Assembly (NCBI GenBank): GCA_022925895.1
Contig: JAKSYS010000556.1
Location: forward strand, 1-42,182
Origin: Fragilaria crotonensis
Taxonomy: Eukaryota; Bacillariophyta; Fragilariophyceae; Fragilariales; Fragilariaceae
DNA: 42,182 nucleotides
Reading direction: 5' to 3'
The notes below the pieces were generated by a model that saw only the letters and a list, made by a program, of their open reading frames with translations, was not told the DNA's origin and ran no database searches. The translations under genes were made by a program, and so were the position numbers. Positions 20,269 through 29,253 of this stretch are shown here, piece by piece. Every line of letters starts with the position of its first letter. Position 1 is the first letter of the stretch.

Positions 20269-20425
20269 GATTAACTAGAGTAGTGTCTTTGTCGATTCGA
20301 GTTCATTCGGATTGTGAGCAATTCGTATCTTGTGTTGTGTTGTGTCGTGGTGTTTGTCTGTCTGTGTCTCGTGTTCGTCTGTCTGATGGCGACTGCCCGT
20401 CCTTTCCCGATCTTCGGACATGCCA
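20269..20425 (-). repeat. Split direct repeat A1 (5-prime terminus)
   Basis: A 157-base direct copy of A2 forms the upstream end of the element in the sense direction. It should contain or abut the element promoter by analogy with this class; no promoter motif was identified. Confidence 0.92.
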
Positions 20426-20491
20426 TGCCGGTACCGAACAATAAAAATGAACACAAGCGTCATCCTATGGTACTGGTACTTGTACAATATA

Positions 20492-21391
20492 TGACAGACT
20501 TCCAGTATCGCCCTACATATTTTTACATCTATCCCGATCCCTAACTGTCGCCCGTGTGCACAGTAAAACGTTACATCCGTGCTCCAGTAACCAGTGCGAC
20601 ACTGCACGACTGGAATCAAAACTCTCGTCGATTTGAATTTCATGTTCATCTCATCCCATGAGATTGAACACTCATTTTCAAACGAGACTCAACGCCTCGT
20701 GTACCGACGACCACACCGCGGCACGAAACGACGTCTCCGAGAAACGAGGAGTGTTCCTCATTGTTCCAAAGGAACACTCCCCATCTATCAGACCTCTCAT
20801 CCCTTGGTGCACCTCTCCTTCTTCTCACAATTGTCGAAATTACTCATTTTAGTGCCACTTACCTTTTTTCTGCACATACTGTGAATATTGCACATCATGA
20901 ATGAAATTGACCATGACGAATTTTACCGCCGGTCGTCAAATTGTCAACCTCACCATACTGTACATATATCAGTAGTCAGTACGACGGTACTCACTATTAC
21001 GACAGCACACAACACAGCAATCAGTACAGCAGTACTTTTTGCACATCACTTCCTCTGCCCGGCCATAGTCCGTGCACGTCTGAGTCTATCGTTACCGTAC
21101 ATAACGATAAACTATTAGACAGTGCCCACTATGACCAAAGCAATATTCTTACTAGTCAGTCCTTCGCACATTTATGTAGCGATAGACAGACAGATAGTAT
21201 ACGTATCGTTATCTGTAGCAGTAGACAGCATTGTATTGCTGTACCGTACACAGATACACTAAGCAGTAGTCAGTGTCGTACTAGACACTTACCTACTGGG
21301 GGCGTACCCCGTAACGGTTACGTCCTGGTTCTTAACCCGAACCCTATGCCGACCTGCGCGTCGCTAGGTTCCGTTAACCCGAACCATATCA
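20492..21391 (+). repeat. 5-prime LTR
   Basis: 900 bases, TGACAGACTTCC...CCATATCA. It contains a 10-bp perfect hairpin (GGAGTGTTCC at 20748-20757 and GGAACACTCC at 20771-20780), conserved in the other LTR. ORFs inside both LTRs are identical by repeat, not evidence of genes. Confidence 0.93.
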
Positions 21392-21438
21392 TGGTTGCTC
21401 GCCAGGTTGCTATCCTGGTAGCTCACCTGGTTGCTCGC
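21392..21438 (+). promoter_or_regulatory. Candidate primer-binding site, duplicated 11-mer
   Basis: Directly after the 5-prime LTR comes TGGTTGCTCGC, repeated exactly at 21428-21438. A primer-binding site should begin TGG, the complement of tRNA CCA. This one would pair with a tRNA whose 3-prime end reads GCGAGCAACCA. No specific tRNA can be named from the window. Confidence 0.55.
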
Positions 21439-21653
21439 GACGAAACTCCGAGCCTATTCAATTTATATTTGGTGCCTAGCACCAATTTAAATTGTTCTAA
21501 CCTTTGTTCTTTCCCCTTCCAGCTCAACTTTTATACCAGCAGTACATGTTCCTACTGCCAGAGAATTGAAATTCTCATTCCTTGTGCTCACTTTTTTTTG
21601 CAAAACTTGTCTAACCCAACTCACCCTTCATCCTCAACTTTGCAACTCTCACC

Positions 21654-24600
21654 ATGGTCAACCCAGCACTAACCCATTTGCCTCCAACTGAGGCCAACTG
21701 CCCACCCACCCATTGTGTCAAACCAACAAAGCACATGGCGAACTATGTTGCCGCCGACGGCGACATTACAGCTCCTTTTGATGCACTCAAAAATGCTGTC
21801 CTACCTTTCAAGAAGCATTCCTTTTCCTATGTTGCAACTTCTAACACTTCTTCCATTGCTGAATCTAACACCTACAGGCCCAAGAAGAGCCCCAAGCAAG
21901 CTCCAGGCCATTTTCAGCACACCGCAACGGCCCTGACTCCTGAGCAAGAGTCCGCCGTCATCTCGCGTTTTCTTGAAACCATCGATCAAGAACGCCTCCA
22001 AGACACCAACACCAACAACAGAGTTAACTACGCCTGCGAACTCTCCTACGAAGCAGGATCTACCGATATGGGTCGCTCCCATTCTCTATCCATCGAACCA
22101 GGCGCCATCTACGACAACGCAGCCGCCAAATTCCAAGACAATCAAGACAACAACGCGCGCAATACCTTCGCTTCCACCATCATCCCGCGCCAAGAAGACC
22201 TCCAACTCGCCTCCTACGAAAGGCCTATCAAGAACCAACGTGTCAGATTCAATTTTAACGTCGAAACCATCAAGATCAAGAACAACAATGAAGTCGCGAA
22301 ATGCGACTCTTTCAAGATTCCGGCGACGAACGCCGAAGACCTCCACTGCGACAAGAGGGGTATCATCCAAACCGCCTTCAAAAAGGCTCTCCAATGCATG
22401 TCCACAATCAAAATTCCGACGAATACTCGAGGAGAAATAGTCCGAACAGTGGACTGCATCAAAGAATTAGCGCAGAACGTACGTTTTAATACGCCGTGCA
22501 AGCGCGAAGCTCGCAAGAGCGATTCTGACGACGACATCAATCAAGCGAAGCCAGAGCTTCCCACAACATGTCTTCTTTTCTTCAGGCGCCAAGAATTGGC
22601 AGAGAACAAGCAAAAACAATAATGGCAATGTTGGACAAGTTCCAAGTCCAAAATTGCAAATTCTCCTCTGAGTGCCTCTCCAAGTCTCCAGAACTGCTGA
22701 ATCTACCTCCAAGTACTACAATGATGCAGCTTCCTATGAGATTGGAAGAACTTCACAGAATTTCTTTCCCAACTTTACCTGAGAAGGTCATTCCATTTGT
22801 AAGGCACCATAACAAAGCAGTCATACAGCATGACAGAATCCTTATCTTGCCTGTGACCCCTCCGGTTACAACTTCCCATCAAACTGCCAGCACTTCAATT
22901 GCTACTCAGAATGATGAGAACACCCCCCTCCACGCTGACACCATCAATGGCCCTGTTCCGCACGACAGAATTGGTCCGATGTCCGAACGCGATCCCGCAT
23001 TCGAAAATGCCGTTAACCTTAACTTCAACGACGACATTTCTGATAACGGCCTTGACATAGGTAACATGTCATGCGGAATCCGATGGAAACGAACGATGAC
23101 AGAGATATTCATCAAGACTCCCCCGGACGAGAAATCGAAATTCCCTACGTCGAACTCCCCTCCCACGCCGCCTTACACAGACAAGACTCCCGCGGACACC
23201 ACCTACGAATCTGCGGACATGCTGACGACTACGATTCCAGCACAGCCACAGACTACGTCCGCCTTCCGCCACCCGCCGGACACCAAGATCTACCGTGACT
23301 CGGACATCAAGCACAAGAAAACTACCCAATTCTCAGTCACACTTCCACAATTTTTGAACAGAAAGCCTGTAGCTTTTGAAAGCTGCAATCCCTTCAGTTT
23401 TCTGTCAATTGCTGAGAACTCTCACAAGTTGCATCCCACCACCGACAGCGCCTCCGATTGCCTACTATCTACGACTGCAGGCATCACCAACTTGATCAAG
23501 ACAATGTCACAAAATCCCCAGAATACCCATACACAAACAAGACACCAGAGACACTCCTTCATGTCATTCCTGGTGAGTCTAGTTCTGTGTGTTCAAATGA
23601 TGAAAACAAAGAAAATCTATTACTTGCAACTCACTTACTCCTCCTGGCCACAGACACAATGATGTGAATGTAGCAACAGAGGATTATTGCAATGTGATAA
23701 GATATGAATTGAGAAACAACAAAGCCTTTGCAAACACAATGCCCTTGCTGTTCAAACTCCCAGATCATTAATTTTACCCGAAAAAATCCGAAAACGCAGA
23801 CATCAACAACAAACGCTCCGTCAACCGAAAATGCACCTCCAGAAGGAGCAAATGCTCACCAAGAAGTGCACCACCCAATGTTTGCAAACACGCCAACTAA
23901 TTGTGAAACATTTTTGATGACAATGAGCATGAAAACAATGATGATGATCTGCCTCAAATTCCTTAACCTCCCCAGATGGTGCCCTGACATCATCAACCAG
24001 AACCGACTTCACATATCCACCGATTGAAGACTCACAAGGACGCTCCTGAAATATGCCAAGATTGCAAACCTTCAGGAACTTAGCTTCCCAACTGACCTTC
24101 TCTCACGAAGACGACAATTCAATGCCTTCATGGATAACCTCCGAATCATATGCAGCATATCACCATGGACACGCCAAGTCTTTGACCTTTGGCCGAGACA
24201 AATCAATTACTCTCATCCATGTGTTGGTATTGCAATCTTCAATCTGATTTTCAGCAACATCTGTGAGCCCTGCCAGACACACATTATTGACTGTTCCCAG
24301 ATGCCAGAACAGCCATTCTGACTCTAAGACGTCACTGTGCACCGCTCACCCAAGATCACATTGAACGCACGCGAATCCTTCTACTCCATCAAGCAAGGAC
24401 ATCAAGAAGTTGCAACATCCTACTTGAATCGCATTCGACATTATCGCGCGACTGTTATCACGCCGGAATCACAAACACCGATGCTGATATAATCAAACGA
24501 GCCATTCATGGCGGCAGCAATCACCACTTCTATGCTGCTTCCTACCAACGCTTTGATGCCGACATCCGTCGAGCAGAATTACATGACAAAGAACTACCAA

Positions 24601-25346
24601 CATTTGCGGAACTTGAGAGCCACTTATTGAATATTGATGATTCCTGTGGACTTACTCTCCCTTCCCAAAACCAGCACAATTACAACCAACATGCAAATTC
24701 TGCACACCAACCTTCATCAAGTCTGCCTTTTCAACATCAAGGCACAACTTATGATGATTTTCCACCACATCAACAGCAAGCCTTCACCAGTTCTTCAATG
24801 ATGCAACCAAATGCAGCCAAAAACAAGAACAGGCCACCAAATCATTTTCAAAATCAAACAAACAATCTGGCCTCTGAACATCCAAGAAGACAAAACAATG
24901 ACAATGATTGCAGTATTGCAATGCAACAGCCTCAACCTTTTCAAAAGCAACATTGCAACACAAGACCTCATTTCAGACAAAATTCTTCAAACAATGCAAA
25001 TCAAAGGCGTCCTCCAGATAATTTCAGCTCACCCAATGCTGCAAATATTACATGCTACAATTGTGGACAACTTGGCCACTATGCTAATCGATGCATAACC
25101 GTCAACAGATCACAAAACAGCAACCACGGAGGACTCCCAAACACAAATCCAAACAATGATGAAACCGCACCCCACAACCAACGTGCTTATTACATCACTG
25201 ATTCAATTCCATCTCAATCACATGCTTTTCACCATCAAGCATACATTGCATCCTGCAATGACCAGGGCAACTTCAACTGCCCAAAACCAGTTACTTCATG
25301 GCCTGATATCAACACCCCTGAGCAGATGGCAATCAACAGAGTATAA
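21654..25346 (+). pseudogene. Gag of Copia-like LTR element, frame-broken
   Basis: The open pieces are 21654-22622 (322 residues), 22568-23662 (364 residues) and 24627-25346 (239 residues), linked by shorter frames across 23.7-24.6 kb. The linking frames carry the Copia-type capsid region. YLNRIRHYRATV, AIHGGSNHHFYAASYQRFD and ADIRRAELHDKELPTFAELE read in neighbouring frames around 24420-24630. Last comes a Gln/Asn-rich tail with the zinc knuckle CYNCGQLGHYANRC (C-X2-C-X4-H-X4-C, residues 143-156 of the last piece). Gag should package element RNA. At least three frame changes interrupt it, so whether it is functional is unclear. It ends some 220 bases before the purine tract, leaving no room for pol. 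Confidence 0.75.
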
Positions 25347-25559
25347 CTCAATGATTTCTAACCATCAGTTCCAATATCTCCATACAGGCCAACAACAAGA
25401 CACACTACACATCAACTACACTGAAAACCTTGTGAATCACACTTCACAGACATTCCCAAAAAAATGCAAGTCTCACCAAAAAAAAACAATCTTCAGATCA
25501 AAAGATTCTGTATGTTTCCAAAGCAAATGCTACAACATCAGAAATCAACAGAGATTTGA

Positions 25560-25570
25560 TTCAAGAGGGG
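25560..25570 (+). promoter_or_regulatory. Polypurine tract
   Basis: AAGAGGGG immediately precedes the TG of the 3-prime LTR, the position of the plus-strand DNA primer in LTR elements. Confidence 0.7.
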
Positions 25571-26463
25571 TGACAGACTTCCAGTATCGCCCTACATATT
25601 TTTTACATCTATCCCGATCCCTAACTGTCGCCCGTGTGCACAGTAAAACGTTACATCCGTGCTCCAGTAACCAGTGCGACACTGCACGACTGGAATCAAA
25701 ACTCTCGTCGATTTGAATTTCATGTTCATCTCATCCCATGAGATTGAACACTCATTTTCAAACGAGACTCAACGCCTCGTACCGACGACCACACCGCGGC
25801 ACGAAACGACGTCTCCGAGAAACGAGGAGTGTTCCTCATTGTTCCAAAGGAACACTCCCATCTATCAGACCTCTCATCCCTGTGCACCTCTCCTCTTCTC
25901 ACAATTGTCGAAATAATTCATTTTAGTGCCACTTACCTTTTCTGCACATACTGTGAATATTGCACATCATGAATGAAATTGACCATGACGAATTTTACCG
26001 CCGGTCGTCAAATTGTCAACCTCACCATACTGTACATATATCAGTAGTCAGTACGACGGTACTCACTATTACGACAGCACACAACACGGCAATCAGTACA
26101 GCAGTACTTTTTGCACATCACTTCCTCTGCCCGGCCATAGTCCGTGCACGTCTGAGTCTATCGTTACCGTACATAACGATAAACTATTAGACAGTGCCCA
26201 CTATGACCAAAGCAATATTCTTACTAGTCAGTCCTTCGCACATTTATGTAGCGATAGACAGACAGATAGTATACGTATCGTTATCTGTAGCGGTAGACAG
26301 CATTGTATTGCTGTACCGTACACAGATACACTAAGCAGTAGTCAGTGTCGTACTAGACACTTACCTACTGGGGGCGTACCCCGTAACGGTTACGTCCTGG
26401 TTCTTAACCCGAACCCTATGCCGACCTGCGCTTCGCTAGGTTCCGTTAACCCGAACCATATCA
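25571..26463 (+). repeat. 3-prime LTR
   Basis: 893 bases, nearly identical to the 5-prime LTR. The 7-base length difference is accounted for by six small indels, mostly in simple runs. Confidence 0.93.
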
Positions 26464-26468
26464 ATATA

Positions 26469-27156
26469 CTCCGTGAACATGCATGCTGCTTTCATACATC
26501 ATGCAGTACGAGGTACTACAGTCTACAGTACAAGTTACAAGGTATGACAGTGGTCCCCAAGGATTTAAATCCTTGTCTGTGATTGGTTAGCAACCACTTC
26601 AAACTCATGCACCGGCCGGGCATGGAGCTGGTGACACAGCCACCGCGAACAACGGTTATATAGGAGACGAGACAGCCACAAATTTTTAGTACTTGTTCCT
26701 GTATTCGTATCACATGGTATTCAGTAATACAGTATTGTGTCTTGCATTCTCAAGGTGCGAGAGGAGACAAAAAAAACATATGGAATCCAATCGACATCGA
26801 CAATTGACCAGGGCGTGCAATTACAACAGCAAGGTTCGCACTATTTTCGACTCGTACCTTTGCCCGTTGACTCTCGACACATTTGCTTCTCTTCTGTATC
26901 TCTTGGTCAGGTGGAGAGAAAAGATTGTTGCAGCGCATGAATAAGTGATTGTTGTGCAGATTGACAAGAAGAAGAAACGAACGAATTGGGAACTCTGAAA
27001 ATCAGAATTTCTGGCGATCATTCCAGGGAGACCACATCGAGAAGGATATCAAGTCGTGAGTAATTGACTGCGCATTCACAATTCACACAAGATTCAACAA
27101 GTACTGGCGTAACATACATACATCTGCGTTTGATTCACTTCCCTACAATACGGAAC
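26469..27156. other. Intergenic, upstream of TMEM184-like gene
   Basis: No gene is recognised. A perfect 18-base palindrome, CAAGGATTTAAATCCTTG, lies at 26558-26575, and GGTTATATAGGAG near 26655 is TATA-like. The TMEM184-like gene begins at 27157. Confidence 0.5.
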
Positions 27157-29124
27157 ATGTCGATGTACGAGGATATTGTCGATGACGATGGTGAACCTTT
27201 TATTGCTCCGACGCTTCGAAGCAAGAAGAAATCATCTGAATTGGGTGTCGGTGTGTGCACCAATAGGGTCATCATTCTATTGCTTGTGGCGCTTTTGGCA
27301 GCAGGTGGAATTTGCTTTCAATCGGAGCTGACCGAACAGGCGAACCAAATCCGGACGGACGAATCCACGATCTTGAAACTCCAAGAGGTGATTAAGGGAC
27401 ATGAAGAAGTGATTCAAAGGTTTAATACATCTGTCACGAACAGCGATGTCATGGATCAACTGCACGACTTGAAGGTTCAACTCAGAATGAATCAGAAGGA
27501 TCTTACTGATCAAGTAAATTACGTTAAGCTGAATGTTGAGGCACAGTTGAAGGATACGATGGATCAACTCAATCGAACAGTCGCTGAAGCGGAAGGCGCA
27601 ATCAACGCAGAGGTTGAGATGGTCAAAGCGGACGTAGAAAGCTATGTCAGGACGACACAAGACCAATTCAGCATGGAGAATTCATTCATGGTCTACCAAT
27701 TGGCTGGAACCTTTACGTTGTTAAGCTGTTTGATCAGCATGTGGCACATGACGGCGCATCTCCGCAAGTTCAATGAACCCACAGTTCAGAGAAAGATTCT
27801 TGCTATCCTATGGATGTGTCCGATTTACGCAATCACATCCTGGTTCAGTCTGGTCTTTCGACCTGCGGAAGGCTACCTTGCAATTATCAAGGATTTCTAC
27901 GAAGCCTATGTTATTTATCAATTCTTGAGTTTTTGCATTGCAGTTCTGGGACGAGGCGATCGCGAAGCGGTAGTGCAGATATTGACGAAACATGCCTCGC
28001 ACCTATCGCCTCCCTTTCGTTTCGATTCCTTATGCAACAAGAATCCTTATGATAGTGACCGAGCCCTCGCGGGCGCTGTTTTGCTACAGTGCCAAAGCTT
28101 CGCGATGCAATTTGTGTTTTTGAAGCCAACCACGACTCTTGCTGCCTTCGTTTTGGACAAGATACAATATTATGGACCCACCGGCAACCCTATGGATTAT
28201 CGCTCGCCGCAGGTTTACATTGTTGGATTGCAGAATTTGAGTGTTTTCATTGCGTTCACGGGTCTCTTGAAATTCTACCATGCGGTTGACAAGGACCTTG
28301 CTTGGTGTCGTCCGTTCGCGAAGTTCCTATGTATCAAGGGAGTCGTCTTTATGACGTTCTGGCAAGGACTTGCAATCAGCGTCTTGGCGCAAACTACGGA
28401 CGTCGGTGGCAACGATTCCTCCCAATGGGCGCGATCCGCTCAAAACTTTTTGATTTGCTTGGAGATGCTCTTGTTCAGCATTGCTCATTTCTACACGTTT
28501 CCCACGGACGAGTGGGAAGAGGGGTACAGAGCCTCCCATGAAGGCGGGAAGTTCGGAGATACTATTGCATTGGGTGATTTCTTTCAAGATTTGAAACTCA
28601 TTCTACAAACTCAAAAGAAAAAGAAGAAGAAGAAGTCAGACGATGATAGCTTGGCTACTCTTGATGAAGCGGAGGAGGAGGATGAGGAGGATCTCATGTC
28701 CACGTCGAATGGAGGAAGTGTTTACGACGAAGAAAAGGCCATTAAGGATTTGAAGAAAGCCCTGCAAGATGCAGATGAGGATACCTGTGAACGAATGGGT
28801 GCCTTGGCAGATCGTATTCCGGATGACGGAGCCGACGCAGTCGCCGCCAGGAGCACTGTAGATGGCGACGGCGAGGACGACCAATATGATCCTGATGCAC
28901 CCATGGGACAATATTCAGGTGGTTCGGAGCCTGCGTGGATGGCTGCAATCAAGGAAGTCGACGAGCTGGTAGTATCAGAACGAACGAGTTTGTTGAGCCC
29001 CCAACACGCTGAATCGTCGCTCCAGGAGATCCGATCACCCAACGATCAGCTTTTGAGACCTAGCATCTTCACTACTCTGAGCGAGGTCGCGCGGACAAAT
29101 CCTTACACTTACGACGAGAAGTAA
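27157..29124 (+). CDS. TMEM184/OST-alpha family membrane protein (Solute_trans_a, DUF300)
   Basis: Intronless, 655 residues from the ATG at 27157. An earlier in-frame ATG at 27064 adds 31 residues unlike a conserved start. Residues 37-54 form a first membrane helix. A coiled-coil-like segment (about 56-180, e.g. LHDLKVQLRMNQKDLTDQVN) follows. The family core begins at AGTFTLLSCLISMWHM. It includes FNEPTVQRKILAILWMCPIY, DFYEAYVIYQFLSF, ILQFVFLKP-type helices and FLICLEMLLFSIAHFYTFP, about seven membrane spans. The tail is hydrophilic, with a run of seven Lys followed by acidic clusters. Relatives transport organic solutes or act in membrane traffic; the substrate here is unknown. The N-terminal helix plus coiled coil is an addition to the usual core. 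It converges with the phospholipase gene, 129 bases away. Confidence 0.88.
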   Translation: MSMYEDIVDDDGEPFIAPTLRSKKKSSELGVGVCTNRVIILLLVALLAAGGICFQSELTEQANQIRTDESTILKLQEVIKGHEEVIQRFNTSVTNSDVMDQLHDLKVQLRMNQKDLTDQVNYVKLNVEAQLKDTMDQLNRTVAEAEGAINAEVEMVKADVESYVRTTQDQFSMENSFMVYQLAGTFTLLSCLISMWHMTAHLRKFNEPTVQRKILAILWMCPIYAITSWFSLVFRPAEGYLAIIKDFYEAYVIYQFLSFCIAVLGRGDREAVVQILTKHASHLSPPFRFDSLCNKNPYDSDRALAGAVLLQCQSFAMQFVFLKPTTTLAAFVLDKIQYYGPTGNPMDYRSPQVYIVGLQNLSVFIAFTGLLKFYHAVDKDLAWCRPFAKFLCIKGVVFMTFWQGLAISVLAQTTDVGGNDSSQWARSAQNFLICLEMLLFSIAHFYTFPTDEWEEGYRASHEGGKFGDTIALGDFFQDLKLILQTQKKKKKKKSDDDSLATLDEAEEEDEEDLMSTSNGGSVYDEEKAIKDLKKALQDADEDTCERMGALADRIPDDGADAVAARSTVDGDGEDDQYDPDAPMGQYSGGSEPAWMAAIKEVDELVVSERTSLLSPQHAESSLQEIRSPNDQLLRPSIFTTLSEVARTNPYTYDEK

Positions 29125-29253
29125 TTTTTTGGATGCCCAGGGGCGGGTTATATGCGAACGAATGTGTCTCTACTTTGTCTATTAGGAAAATTCATACGAA
29201 ATAGGATTTATGCTCCCGACAGTTGAACCGTAATCTAAAAATGTGCAATTATG

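Larger units (their letters stand above)
13610..20425 (-). mobile_element. Tyrosine-recombinase retrotransposon (Ngaro/PAT-like, DIRS order)
   Basis: This is a 6.8-kb element read on the minus strand. Its order is A1 (20425-20269), ORF1, ORF2, pol (RT, RNase H, tyrosine recombinase), B1 (14440-14144), A2 (14143-13987), a spacer, then B2 (13899-13610). Split direct repeats of this form, A1-ORFs-B1-A2-B2, are the hallmark of PAT- and Ngaro-type elements; DIRS1 itself uses inverted repeats. No adenine-methylase motif was seen, which leans toward Ngaro. The element is visibly GC-richer than its surroundings. A1 and A2 differ at only about two bases, so insertion is recent, yet the ORFs carry several single-base frame breaks. 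Replication is expected through a circular intermediate integrated by the recombinase. Confidence 0.88.
20492..26463 (+). mobile_element. LTR retrotransposon, Copia (CoDi-like) gag only, non-autonomous
   Basis: Two long direct repeats (20492-21391 and 25571-26463) begin TG and end CA and are flanked by the 5-base duplication ATATA (20487-20491 and 26464-26468). A purine run AAGAGGGG sits directly before the 3-prime LTR. The 4.2-kb interior encodes Gag with a CCHC knuckle but no protease, integrase, reverse transcriptase or RNase H, so mobility would need enzymes in trans. The LTRs differ by about five substitutions and six small indels over 0.9 kb, a recent insertion. Similarity of Gag to diatom CoDi Copia elements is from recalled family patterns. 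Confidence 0.92.

Noticed and set aside
20594..21672. ORFs within the 5-prime LTR, repeated at 25674-26582
   Set aside because: The same ORFs occur in both LTRs because the LTRs are repeats; there is no domain and no codon-level support.
26575..26670. Possible tRNA or tRNA-like sequence after the LTR element
   Set aside because: No cloverleaf with proper D- and T-arms could be drawn.
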